Of a DNA stretch of 64,000 nucleotides, positions 35,569 through 43,934 are shown one piece after another. This DNA comes from Bradyrhizobium sp. KBS0727. GTDB taxonomy: Bacteria > Pseudomonadota > Alphaproteobacteria > Rhizobiales > Xanthobacteraceae. Position numbers and translations under genes: made by a program. The stretch covers positions 4,893,501-4,957,500 of the forward strand of contig NZ_CP042176.1 of NCBI RefSeq assembly GCF_005937885.2, in the 5' to 3' direction. The first letter of the stretch is position 1; the number at the start of each line of letters is the position of its first letter. A model generated the notes under the pieces. That model did no database searches and had not been told where the DNA came from. It worked only from the letters and a program-made list of their open reading frames with translations.

Positions 35569-36596
35569 ACAATGTCCGACCAACTTATTGTTTCGCCCGC
35601 AGCAAGATGGCGAACCGATTTTCGTCCAATGACCTTTTCAAGGTCGATCGGCGGAATACCTGTTCCCGGCCGCAGCAGGGCGACGTCGTCCTTGCCAACC
35701 GTCGTGCCGGCGGCAATTGAACGCAGTGTGGTAACGCTGCGCCGAACCAGATCACGTATCGGAAGCTCAGACGCCGTGGGCGCTTTGACGGCGGACCCAA
35801 GCGCCACCTCCATGTCGCGGATCTGCTGGACAAGCGCGCCAAGTTGAGCTGGTTCGAGCGAGGCCTTGTGATCCGGACCAGGTAAGTTGGTGTCAAGGGT
35901 GAAGTGCTTTTCGATCACAGTTGCGCCCAATGCAACTGCGCCCGTCGCCACTGCGAGTCCCAACGTGTGATCGGAATACCCCACCGGTAGGCCGGTCGCG
36001 CCCGCCATAGTTCGCATGGCGCGAAGATTGACGTCCGCGATTGCTGTTGGATAGTTCGACGTACAATGGAGAATGGTGACGACGTCAGTCAACGGTTCGA
36101 CAAAACCACGCGCAGCGCGAGCTGAGCCGATGATATCGACGGCAGCGACGACCTCACTTAGTTCTGCCATCCCGGTCGAGATGATAAGTGGAAGCCCCTT
36201 GCTCGCCATACGCGTGAGCAGCGGGACGTTTGTGATTTCTCCAGACGGCACCTTGATACGCTTGATGCCGAGGTCAATGAGAAAGTCGAGCGCGTCTTCA
36301 TCGAACGCTGTCGACATGAATTCGATGCCAAGGTGCCGGCAATGCGCGAACAGCCGACGGTGGAGGCTCTCCGACATCTCAAGCGCCCTGAGCATACCAT
36401 GCTGATCTCCGTCACCTGTTCCCTGCTTCTGATATTCGGCCTTCTCGACGCCCTTTCGCGTGAGTTTATCGGCGGAGAAAGTTTGGAACTTGACTGCATC
36501 CGCGCCACTCTTCGCGGCAGCATCGACCAGCGCCAACGCTAGGTTCTCGTCGCCATTATGGTTGACCCCGGCTTCGGCGATGACAAAAGTTTTCAT
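35565..36596 (-). CDS. legI: Legionaminic/sialic acid synthase (NeuB/LegI)
   Basis: 343 aa, the usual NeuB length. FVIAEAGVNHNGDENLALAL, FQTFSADKLTRK, KVPSGEITNVPLL, HCTSNYPTAIADVNLRAM and GYSDHTLG are conserved PEP- and sugar-binding blocks. The C-terminal SAF (antifreeze-like) domain is SVTTLRSIAAGTTVGKDDVA through GRKSVRHLAAGETISWSDI. It condenses PEP with the 6-carbon sugar. Overlaps legF and legG by 4 bases each. Confidence 0.94.
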   Translation of the reverse strand: MKTFVIAEAGVNHNGDENLALALVDAAAKSGADAVKFQTFSADKLTRKGVEKAEYQKQGTGDGDQHGMLRALEMSESLHRRLFAHCRHLGIEFMSTAFDEDALDFLIDLGIKRIKVPSGEITNVPLLTRMASKGLPLIISTGMAELSEVVAAVDIIGSARAARGFVEPLTDVVTILHCTSNYPTAIADVNLRAMRTMAGATGLPVGYSDHTLGLAVATGAVALGATVIEKHFTLDTNLPGPDHKASLEPAQLGALVQQIRDMEVALGSAVKAPTASELPIRDLVRRSVTTLRSIAAGTTVGKDDVALLRPGTGIPPIDLEKVIGRKSVRHLAAGETISWSDIV

Positions 36597-37294
36597 GGCC
36601 GCTTGCCGTAATGTTTGGACAAGGCTTCGGCAGCGACCCAGTCATCCTCGGTGTCGATGTCGATGTCCTCGCAGGGCTGGTCACAGAGAACCCCGACAGT
36701 TCCGGGCGGGAAGAAGCTTCGGTGGCTCTTTAGCATGGACGAACGGATAAGGTACAGATTGCCGGCAATGCAGACTGCCTGCGGCAGGTCTTGTGACCGC
36801 AAATGAAGCCCTGCTGTATCCCCGAAGGGCCGCAAAGCACCCCCCTCCTCTTGGTGAAAAATATGGAACGGGTGCGTGTGTATGGGCGCAACGCCAACCA
36901 CCGCGTCACAATCGCCGCTCTCGATGCGAGCGAATGCTTCTTGCCAGCGCGACATTTCACGCACTGGCGAGGTTGGTTGCAGCAGCGCGACTAGATCATA
37001 GATCCGATTACTTTCCCATTCTCGGGCCAAGATATCGAGCACAACTTCTACCGAGGTCGCCACGTCAGTCGCAAGTGCGGGTGATCGAAGGTATGGCACC
37101 TCAACGCCCGCCAACCGGCTCACATTCGCGATCTCCTCGGAATCGGTAGAGACAATCACTTTGTCGAACCTGTTCATCCTCTGCGCAAAGCGGATCGACC
37201 AGGTGATCAGAGGAACGCCAAGAAAGCTCCGCATATTCTTGCCGGGCAAGCGCCTCGAACCACCACGCGCTGGAATAATAGCCAATGTCTGCAC
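36593..37294 (-). CDS. legF: CMP-nonulosonic acid synthetase (NeuA/LegF)
   Basis: 233 aa from GTG 37294, chosen because the family begins almost directly with the CTP-binding motif, here LAIIPARGGSRRLPGKNMRS. ATG 37378 and a start at 37492 extend it without family resemblance, and none has a strong ribosome-binding site. Further motifs: VSTDSEEIANVSRLAGVEVP, LLQPTSPVR, and C-terminal DIDIDTEDDWVAAEAL. It activates the acid to its CMP form for transfer. First enzyme gene after the antiterminator gene. Confidence 0.9.
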   Translation of the reverse strand: MQTLAIIPARGGSRRLPGKNMRSFLGVPLITWSIRFAQRMNRFDKVIVSTDSEEIANVSRLAGVEVPYLRSPALATDVATSVEVVLDILAREWESNRIYDLVALLQPTSPVREMSRWQEAFARIESGDCDAVVGVAPIHTHPFHIFHQEEGGALRPFGDTAGLHLRSQDLPQAVCIAGNLYLIRSSMLKSHRSFFPPGTVGVLCDQPCEDIDIDTEDDWVAAEALSKHYGKRP

Positions 37295-37558
37295 AGGAAA
37301 CCACGCTATCGCGAAAGGAATTTTTTCAGCGGCCGAACGACTTCGGTCGGGATGAAACTGAGTGGCATTCTTGACCATCGCGCTGATACGGTGACATCCA
37401 TCAAGACCCGCTTGCCTTGCGATCCAATGGACGCGGCGGTCGGATCTCCAGCCGCAGCTCCCACTTGGACAATTTTTCCATGCTACCGCCATCCGGGTGA
37501 ATCGGAGATCGCTCTTCCCCTCACCCGACCATTTCAGACTGGCGATCGAAGACAGGGA
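37295..37558. other. Leader between antiterminator gene and legF
   Basis: About 260 bases separate the nusG-like stop from the favoured legF start. In an RfaH-type system, elements recruiting the antiterminator would act in the transcript leader. No match to the enterobacterial ops core GGCGGTAGC is visible on the minus strand. Part of it may be coding if legF starts at 37378. Confidence 0.4.
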
Positions 37559-38068
37559 CTAAGCCGCTTCAATCACGTTGATATTCATCACCGCCCGGAC
37601 CTTGCGGCCGAGTAGGTCAAGCAATACAGCCACGCGCTCGCTATCGCCCATGGCCTCGAACATGCCGAGATGATCGGCGAAAGCGCCGCCGACGACCCTC
37701 ACCTTCTCACCCGGCCTGAAAGCGCTGCGATTCAACTGGATCAGGCCGCGATCATCCTCGCGGCTGCGCAATTCAGCGACGATACCGTCGGCAAGCGGCG
37801 CAGGCCGATCGCCATGGCAAACCAGTTGCGCAACACCGACGGTCGACCGGATCACTCGCCACTGCTGCTTGGTGAGATCGATTGAGACGAAAACATACCG
37901 CGAGAACAGCGCAGCGGCCACCATGTCGACCTTGCCGGCATGGCTGCGCCGCTTGAGATAACGCGGGAAATACACATCGAATCCCTGGCGGGCCAAATGT
38001 GCCACCGCCCTGCGCTCCGAATTCGGCTGGGTCTGGACGACGAACCATTGCCGCGCGGACGCCGTCAT
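37559..38068 (-). CDS. NusG/RfaH-like transcription antiterminator
   Basis: 169 aa. NGN domain at 1-105: RQWFVVQTQPNSERRAVAHL, GFDVYFPRYLKRR, LFSRYVFVSIDLTKQQWR and RSTVGVAQLVCHGDRPAPL. KOW domain at about 118-169: FRPGEKVRVVGGAFADHLGM. Specialised NusG paralogues of this size commonly head long capsule, EPS or O-antigen operons and reduce polarity. It overlaps the regulator gene upstream by 4 bases and stands before a gene series of about 26 kb on the same strand, which fits an operon-specific elongation factor. Confidence 0.9.
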   Translation of the reverse strand: MTASARQWFVVQTQPNSERRAVAHLARQGFDVYFPRYLKRRSHAGKVDMVAAALFSRYVFVSIDLTKQQWRVIRSTVGVAQLVCHGDRPAPLADGIVAELRSREDDRGLIQLNRSAFRPGEKVRVVGGAFADHLGMFEAMGDSERVAVLLDLLGRKVRAVMNINVIEAA

Positions 38069-38703
38069 TGCCCCACGCTTTCCTGGTTCTTCACGACGCC
38101 GAGAAGGCGGGGCAGCAGCACGCGGCTTTCGCCAAAATGCAACCTGGCGCGGTCCCAGCTCTCGTAAGTACTTTCGAGATCGGTAATCGCCACCGCATCG
38201 AAGCTCTTCGTCAGCACGTCGAACGACGAGACAATGGGGATGCCAAGAAAATGCCCCGGCACCGATTTTGGATCAACGAGCGCCACGATCTCGATCTGGC
38301 ATTCCATAGCGCAAATCACTGCGATCTCGGCAAGATCGGAGCGCCCCACCAGCACGACGGATCTGAAGCCCCGTGATCTGCCCACCTCGAACAAGACTAA
38401 GCAGTCGGCCTTGGCCTCCCGGAAAAATCCAAAAGACGACGTTAGATAGTTGACCGTGAGACGAGACTTTTCGGCGAAACCCTTCGGTGTCAAATAATAG
38501 GCGTAACGTCGCGCCGGAACGTTCTGGACCTTGACCAACCCCTTACTCACACACCGCTTCAGGTAGGCGTTGACGAGGCCGAGCGCGATGCCCAGTTCCG
38601 CCGCCAGCCGGCGTTGCGAGCGCCCCCCGTCCTGTTCCACTGACTTGAGAAGCCCGAGAATAATCCCGTTATCCGCTTCCCGATCCTGAACCGTCTCCGG
38701 CAC
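38065..38703 (-). CDS. Winged-helix transcriptional regulator of the polysaccharide locus
   Basis: 212 aa from GTG 38703 (GGGGA about 7 bases upstream). The N-terminal winged helix at 12-75 is RRLAAELGIALGLVNAYLKR followed by a wing RRYAYYLTPKGFAEK, MarR-like. The C-terminal 110 residues (SVVLVGRSDLAEIAVICAM, IEIVALVDPKSV, FDAVAITDLEST) look like a Rossmann-type CoA- or nucleotide-binding domain, suggesting a sugar-nucleotide or cofactor signal. Its gene is coupled to the nusG-like gene. Two palindromes upstream are likely binding sites. Confidence 0.82.
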   Translation of the reverse strand: MPETVQDREADNGIILGLLKSVEQDGGRSQRRLAAELGIALGLVNAYLKRCVSKGLVKVQNVPARRYAYYLTPKGFAEKSRLTVNYLTSSFGFFREAKADCLVLFEVGRSRGFRSVVLVGRSDLAEIAVICAMECQIEIVALVDPKSVPGHFLGIPIVSSFDVLTKSFDAVAITDLESTYESWDRARLHFGESRVLLPRLLGVVKNQESVGQ

Positions 38704-38740
38704 CGATTATCCCCATCGAAAGACAGTTATCAGCTACCGC

Positions 38741-38755
38741 GTTCATACCATGAAC
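38741..38755. promoter_or_regulatory. Palindromic operator candidate 1 (GTTCAT-N3-ATGAAC)
   Basis: GTTCATACCATGAAC, a perfect 6+6 palindrome with a 3-base centre, 38 bases upstream of the regulator start on the minus strand. The dimeric winged-helix regulator encoded there is the obvious candidate ligand. Confidence 0.7.
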
Positions 38756-38768
38756 GTCAAGCATATCT

Positions 38769-38783
38769 GTTCATACGATGAAC
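38769..38783. promoter_or_regulatory. Palindromic operator candidate 2 (GTTCAT-N3-ATGAAC)
   Basis: GTTCATACGATGAAC, identical to candidate 1 except for one centre base, and repeated exactly 28 bp away. The spacing is a little under three helical turns, so two dimers would sit on nearly the same face. The chance of two such copies by accident in 43 bp is very small. Confidence 0.7.
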
Positions 38784-38899
38784 GGAACCAAGCCCCGGAT
38801 CGAGGGCAAGACACAGTTTCAAGGCTTAACCGGCTGGTTTCGACCCGATACGGGATATACAGGCTGGCAGACCGAACAACCGGAGTGAGTGGAAGCTGG

Positions 38900-40966
38900 A
38901 TGTTAAAAGCATTTTTGGACCGATTCGGGCGAGCCGGCAGGGTGAGTGCGGCAACTCTTGGCGGCATTACTTACCGACCCGAAATCGACGGTCTGCGCGC
39001 CGTCGCGGTGGTCTCGGTTCTGTTTTTCCACGCCCATCTTCGATTTGCCGGCATCGAGCCCTTCAAGGGCGGCTATCTTGGCGTCGATATCTTCTTTGTC
39101 ATCTCCGGCTACCTGATCGCCGGCATCATCTTCAGCGACCTCGACGGGGAATCGTTCTCACTCGCTCGCTTCTACGAGCGTCGCGCCCGTCGCATTTTGC
39201 CGGCGTTGCTGCTCGTTATTGCAGCCAGCGCCATCGTCGGTCTGCTGTTCATGACCCCGGAGCCAATTTCCCAATTCGCGCGCAGCATCTTCGCGGTCAT
39301 CTTCTTCGTCGCGAACATTTTTTTCTACCAGCGCGACAATTATTTCTCCGAGCCGAGCGATCTGACGCCGCTGCTGCACACCTGGTCACTTTCGGTCGAA
39401 GAGCAGTTCTATGTTTTTTTTCCGCTACTGATGATCCTGATGTGGAGATTTGCCCGAAGGTCGCTGGCGCTCGTTCTGATCGCCGGCGCCGCCGTCTCGT
39501 TTTCCCTAGCGCTGCACACTGACAAGACCGATCCTTCCGCGGCGTTCTATCTCCTGCAAAACCGGGCCTGGGAGATCCTGACCGGTTCGGTTCTGGCCAG
39601 AATCGAGCAGGCGCGTGCGCGGCCGACATTCGATGCGATCGCACGGATGCTGCCAGCCCTTGGGCTAGGCCTGATCTTCGCGTCTATATGTCTACTCGGG
39701 GCCCAGGAGACTTCCGTGGGGTGGAACACCGTCCTTGCGGTATCCGGCACGGCCCTGATCATCCGCTTCGGAGAGGGAGGCGACCTTGTCTCCCGGCTGC
39801 TCGCGACCCGTCCACTGGTCGGCCTCGGTCTTTTCTCCTATTCACTTTATCTCTGGCATCAGCCCGTATTCGCCTTCACGCGACTGTTTCTCATCGACGC
39901 ACCCGGCAATTTCATATCCTGTGTTCTGATCTTGACGTGTCTGGTCCTGGCCTATCTGAGTTGGCGATTCGTGGAGGTGCCGTTCCGCAACCGCACCACT
40001 GTAACGCGCCGGAAGCTTGTCGTCGCGGTAATCGGCATATCGGCAGCGCTTCTGGTTCTTGCCGGGTCCAGCGAATTCACCGGGGGCTTTCCGCAGCGCT
40101 TCTCGGCCGATCAACTTGCCTTGCTCGCACTCAAACCGCAGCGCGGGACCGCCATCGCGGACGGCCGGGACTGCCGGCGGCAAAGCATCGACGACGCGTG
40201 CGTCATCGGTAGGCCGCATACCGCCCCGACATTCGCCGTCCTCGGCGACAGCCACGCAGAGACGCTCACCGGGCCGCTTAACGATTTGTTCTACGAACTA
40301 TCCATCGCTGCCTACGTCTATGCCTATCCAGCATGCCCCTTCGTTGCAGGCGTCGAGACGGTGGGGAAAAAAGCGCCCTGCCTCGAGTTCCAGGAGAACG
40401 TCTTCGCGGCGCTTCGGCAGCACCGCATCACCAGTGTGATCATCAACGACCGCAGCACCGCCTATATTTCGGGTACGACCTTCGACAACGGCGAAGGTGG
40501 CATCGAACCCGGGCCTCTCGCCGCCATCCGGCCTGTCGGCTTCACCGGAAGCGAAGCCGAACGCATGAGCCGTTCGGCGGAAGCGCTGCGCGCAACACTG
40601 TTGCGCGTGCTGGAGATGGGCATTACGGTCTATTATATCTTGCCGGTACCGGAAGTGGGTTGGCACGTGCCGAGAACGCTCGTCAAGCTGATTGCGCAAA
40701 ACAGACTACCGCTGACGACAAGCCTGCAACGATATCTTGAACGCAACCGGGTCGTTCTTGGGATAGCTCGCGACATCCAGGATGAAACAGGATTCGTGCC
40801 TATTTATCCTCAACGGGTGTTCTGCCGAACGGACACGGCGCGCTGCTACACCCACGACGGCGCCACCATTTTCTACACCGATACCGACCACCTCAGCCGC
40901 GAGGGCGCCGAAAAGCTAGTTGCCGTCATAGCCCCGGAAATCAAATTCCGGCTGCACGCGCCCTAG
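38900..40966 (+). CDS. OafA-type acyltransferase with SGNH domain
   Basis: 688 aa from ATG 38900 (GGAAGC upstream). An ATG at 38750 would lie inside operator candidate 1 and add 50 residues without family features. The N-terminal acyltransferase-3 membrane domain (about ten helices) opens YRPEIDGLRAVAVVSVLFFH and has YLGVDIFFVISGYLI and HTWSLSVEEQFYVFFPLLMI. The C-terminal SGNH hydrolase-like domain has the Ser motif AVLGDSHAETL and the Asp-His motif TDTDHLSREGAEKL. Such proteins O-acetylate surface glycans. It is divergent from the regulator and may share its control. Confidence 0.92.
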   Translation: MLKAFLDRFGRAGRVSAATLGGITYRPEIDGLRAVAVVSVLFFHAHLRFAGIEPFKGGYLGVDIFFVISGYLIAGIIFSDLDGESFSLARFYERRARRILPALLLVIAASAIVGLLFMTPEPISQFARSIFAVIFFVANIFFYQRDNYFSEPSDLTPLLHTWSLSVEEQFYVFFPLLMILMWRFARRSLALVLIAGAAVSFSLALHTDKTDPSAAFYLLQNRAWEILTGSVLARIEQARARPTFDAIARMLPALGLGLIFASICLLGAQETSVGWNTVLAVSGTALIIRFGEGGDLVSRLLATRPLVGLGLFSYSLYLWHQPVFAFTRLFLIDAPGNFISCVLILTCLVLAYLSWRFVEVPFRNRTTVTRRKLVVAVIGISAALLVLAGSSEFTGGFPQRFSADQLALLALKPQRGTAIADGRDCRRQSIDDACVIGRPHTAPTFAVLGDSHAETLTGPLNDLFYELSIAAYVYAYPACPFVAGVETVGKKAPCLEFQENVFAALRQHRITSVIINDRSTAYISGTTFDNGEGGIEPGPLAAIRPVGFTGSEAERMSRSAEALRATLLRVLEMGITVYYILPVPEVGWHVPRTLVKLIAQNRLPLTTSLQRYLERNRVVLGIARDIQDETGFVPIYPQRVFCRTDTARCYTHDGATIFYTDTDHLSREGAEKLVAVIAPEIKFRLHAP

Positions 40967-41009
40967 CTAAGTGGCTCGGGTAACTCGCCCAGCACCCCGG
41001 CGGACGACT

Positions 41010-41456
41010 TCAGAACGCGCGGATCAATTCAATCACGGTGTGCTGGTGATTCGACGTAATCCCTGCAAACATCGGCAGCGACAATATCGTGCCCTGCTGA
41101 GCGAACGCGTTGGTAAACTGCTCGGGAGGACAGTTGAGCCGGCTGTAGACCGCTAGGAACGGCAAGGCGGACGGGTAGTTGACCGCGGTCTGTACCCGAT
41201 GGCCCCCAGATGCGCCGCCAGCGCATCGCGGCGGCCATGCCTGATGGTATAGAGGTGATACGGGAACGGTCCGCTCGGATCGCAGGCACCACGACGTCCT
41301 CGATCTGGTTGAGGCCAGCGTCATAGACCTTCCCGGCCTGCCGGCGCGCCTCGGTCCAGTGAGGCAATGCGGCAATTTGGCCGACAGGATCGTCGCCTCC
41401 ATGGCGTCGAACCGGCTGTTGATTCCCTCGATACGCGGCCTCTGGGCGAAGCTCAT
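41010..41456 (-). pseudogene. Decayed DegT/DnrJ aminotransferase (WbpE-type) C-terminal remnant
   Basis: One minus frame gives the start GINSRFDAMEATILSAKLPH and, after about 200 bases, VQTAVNYPSALPFLAVYSRL through FAQQGTILSLPMFAGIT. The middle, PHWTEARRQAGKVYDAGLNQ followed by IEDVVVPAIRADRS, appears in a second frame. Together they form the C-terminal 150 residues of a WbpE-like PLP aminotransferase (NSRxDxxQAAxLxxKLP...YPxPLH...LPMF). The N-terminal PLP-Lys half is absent. A gene once available for a 3-amino-sugar pathway is lost. Confidence 0.8.
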
Positions 41457-41534
41457 GGCGCTGCTACGAATGGCGCTTTCGCTGAAGGAGATTGGCGACG
41501 ACGGCGTTTGACCGATTCAGCTGGTCGCCGAGCG

Positions 41535-43934
41535 TCAATGCAGCAGCCAATCGGGCAAAGGTGGACTACCCGCCGCAGGTTGATAGGCGGTGTCAAAAAT
41601 CAGTTGATCGATGGCCGCCGACGGCTGCGGCCCCGTGGCCGAGGCTGGTGACGCGGTAAAATGGACCGGGCTGCTCCAGGCGGTGCCATCGGACACCACC
41701 GCCCAGATTTCGTGAGCGGCGGACACTGACTGAATCGTCGCCGCGGCGAACTGCGCCTGCGTGACTTCGACCGGTGCGGCTCCCGGCGCCAGCAACATGC
41801 CATTGACCATTACCGCTCCTGTCGAATCCGAGGAAACATCCTGGATGCGCCAGTGGAACGCCTGGTCACCGTCGGCGTCGCTGTATTGTAGCTGCGCACT
41901 CAACGCAGAGGCCATCATGCCGTGCGTTTCCTGGAGATTGGACGCCGTTACCACCGGCGCATGGTTGGCGGCGGGCGCTGACACGGTAAAATGGACCGGG
42001 CTGCTCCAGGCGGTGCCATCGGACACCACCGCCCAGATTTCGTGAGCGGCGGACACTGACTGAATCGTCGCCGCGGCGAACTGCGCCTGCGTGACTTCGA
42101 CCGGTGCGGCTCCCGGCGCCAGCAACATGCCATTGACCATTACCGCTCCTGTCGAATCCGAGGAAACATCCTGGATGCGCCAGTGGAACGCCTGGTCACC
42201 GTCGGCGTCGCTGTATTGTAGCTGCGCACTCAACGCAGAGGCCATCATGCCGTGCGTTTCCTGGAGATTGGACGCCGTTACCACCGGCGCATGGTTGGCG
42301 GCGGGCGCTGACACGGTAAAATGGACCGGGCTGCTCCAGGCGGTGCCATCGGACACCACCGCCCAGATTTCGTGAGCGGCGGACACTGACTGAATCGTCG
42401 CCGCGGCGAACTGCGCCTGCGTGACTTCGACCGGTGCGGCTCCCGGCGCCAGCAACATGCCATTGACCATTACCGCTCCTGTCGAATCCGAGGAAACATC
42501 CTGGATACGCCAGTGGAACGCCTGGTCACCGTCGGCGTCGCTGTATTGAAGTTGCGCGCTCAACGCAGAGGCCATCATGCCGCGCGTTTCCTGGAGATTG
42601 GACGCCGTTACCACCGGCGCATGGTTGGCGGCGGGTGCTGACACGGTAAAATGGACCGGGCTGCTCCAGGCGGTGCCATCGGATACCACCGCCCAGATTT
42701 CGTGAGCGGCGGACACTGACTGAATCGTGGCCGCGGCGAACTGCGCCTGCGTGACTTCGACTGGTGCAGCTCCCGGCGCCAGCAACACGCCATTGACCAT
42801 TACCGCTCCTGTCGAATCCGAGGAAACGTCCTGGATGCGCCAGTGGAACGCCTGGTCACCGTCGGCGTCGCTGTATTGAAGTTGCGCGCTCAACGCAGAG
42901 GCCATCATGCCGTGCGTTTCCTGGAGATTGGACGCCGTTACCACCGGCGGATAGTTCACCACCGCAAGGTGGAAGCCGAGGGCATCCATAAGTGCCTTGT
43001 CGGCAGCCGTAAGCCTCTGAAGCGTACCGCCGGTATAGTATTCGTTGAACGGATCGGTGCCGCCCTGCACGCCGCTGTTGAGGAAGTCGCTCGGGTCCGA
43101 ATTCTGGCCGAAGTCGGCCAGTTTCGTGTTGCCGCCATCGAGCGAAAAGTAGGCGGCCGGCGCGGTGCTGGCACCGTTGATCAGCTGCGTGCCGGAGTTC
43201 GTGAAGCGGTACAGATCGAAAATATCGGGCGAGCCGCTGTACGGCGGACCATAGGGGACCCGGCCCATCGCGTGGGTCAGTTCGTGCAGGGCAACGCCGA
43301 CCAGCAGGCTCGAATTGATGTCGGTGGCAAAGGTGGCGCTCCCGTCGTCGGTGGTGGTGTCGTTGGCGCCCAGGAGCCCGAACAGCTTTAACTGCGCATT
43401 CCAGACCGCGACCTTGGATTGCCCCTGGACTGACGATCCGATCGGCAAGGCATTGAAAGTCGTGTCGCTCGGCGTTTCGCTGTTGATCAGATCGGTCCTG
43501 ACCGAAGAATAGCTTTCGTACAGGCCGTTATCGGGGCCGGCGGCAGCCCCGCCGCCAGTGCCGCTGTAGTCGATCTTGATGTTGACCGTGATCTTGTCCG
43601 ATATCGCTGAGGTCAAAATCGACGCCGCCTGCTGGATACCCGCCCGGAAGCTCGCAGGCGCTGCCATGGCCGCCGCATCGAATTGGAGATTGATTGTGAT
43701 GCCGCCCGAGGTCAGCGAGGTCGTGGTGATGGTGCCGCTCTGGGCGCTGGAGGATTGGACGGCTTCGCTGACGAGCGCTGGGCTCGCGGCGGGAGTGTTG
43801 ACCGGTCCATTCCCGGACGGGGTTCCGTGATCCTTGACGGTTGGAAGCGAGAAGAGCGCATAGATCTGGTCGCCGTCCAGATTGAGAAAGCGGTCGGAGG
43901 GATCGTCCAGGTCAGTGACGAATTTCGACCTCAT
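41535..43934 (-). CDS. Metalloprotease with four near-identical 110-residue repeats
   Basis: 799 aa. Residues 1-325 resemble the NF038122 zinc metalloprotease group: the motif HELTHAMGR (217-225) gives two His ligands and the Glu, and DIFDLYRFTNSGTQ, YFSLDGGNTKLADFGQNSDP and a final ADKALMDALGFHLA are typical. Residues 331-768 are four tandem repeats of 110 residues, each starting VVTASNLQETHGMMASALSA and ending EIWAVVSDGTAWSSPVHF, a beta-rich adhesin-type module. No Sec signal is seen, so type I secretion is likely. The C terminus (AIDQLIFDTAYQPAAG...DWLLH) may hold the export signal. It is read toward the aminotransferase remnant. Confidence 0.85.
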   Translation of the reverse strand: MRSKFVTDLDDPSDRFLNLDGDQIYALFSLPTVKDHGTPSGNGPVNTPAASPALVSEAVQSSSAQSGTITTTSLTSGGITINLQFDAAAMAAPASFRAGIQQAASILTSAISDKITVNIKIDYSGTGGGAAAGPDNGLYESYSSVRTDLINSETPSDTTFNALPIGSSVQGQSKVAVWNAQLKLFGLLGANDTTTDDGSATFATDINSSLLVGVALHELTHAMGRVPYGPPYSGSPDIFDLYRFTNSGTQLINGASTAPAAYFSLDGGNTKLADFGQNSDPSDFLNSGVQGGTDPFNEYYTGGTLQRLTAADKALMDALGFHLAVVNYPPVVTASNLQETHGMMASALSAQLQYSDADGDQAFHWRIQDVSSDSTGAVMVNGVLLAPGAAPVEVTQAQFAAATIQSVSAAHEIWAVVSDGTAWSSPVHFTVSAPAANHAPVVTASNLQETRGMMASALSAQLQYSDADGDQAFHWRIQDVSSDSTGAVMVNGMLLAPGAAPVEVTQAQFAAATIQSVSAAHEIWAVVSDGTAWSSPVHFTVSAPAANHAPVVTASNLQETHGMMASALSAQLQYSDADGDQAFHWRIQDVSSDSTGAVMVNGMLLAPGAAPVEVTQAQFAAATIQSVSAAHEIWAVVSDGTAWSSPVHFTVSAPAANHAPVVTASNLQETHGMMASALSAQLQYSDADGDQAFHWRIQDVSSDSTGAVMVNGMLLAPGAAPVEVTQAQFAAATIQSVSAAHEIWAVVSDGTAWSSPVHFTASPASATGPQPSAAIDQLIFDTAYQPAAGSPPLPDWLLH
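41626..42945 (-). repeat. Tandem array of four 330-bp coding repeats
   Basis: The same bases recur with a 330-bp period: GACGCCGTTACCACCGG starts at 41941, 42271, 42601 and 42931. The two copies closest to the C terminus differ at almost no position; the promoter-proximal copies carry a handful of substitutions (for example TGAAGTTGCGCGCT against TGTAGCTGCGCACT). Near-identity at synonymous sites points to recent duplication or ongoing conversion, and copy number should vary between strains. Confidence 0.92.

Noticed and set aside
37295..37558. Search for an enterobacterial ops/JUMPstart element for the RfaH-like protein
   Set aside because: No GGCGGTAGC-like core was seen on the coding strand of this leader, and alphaproteobacterial NusG paralogues need not use it.
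41626..42945. Could the periodic repeats be a CRISPR array?
   Set aside because: The period is 330 bp, the repeats are directly adjacent and in frame within one protein, and there are no spacers.
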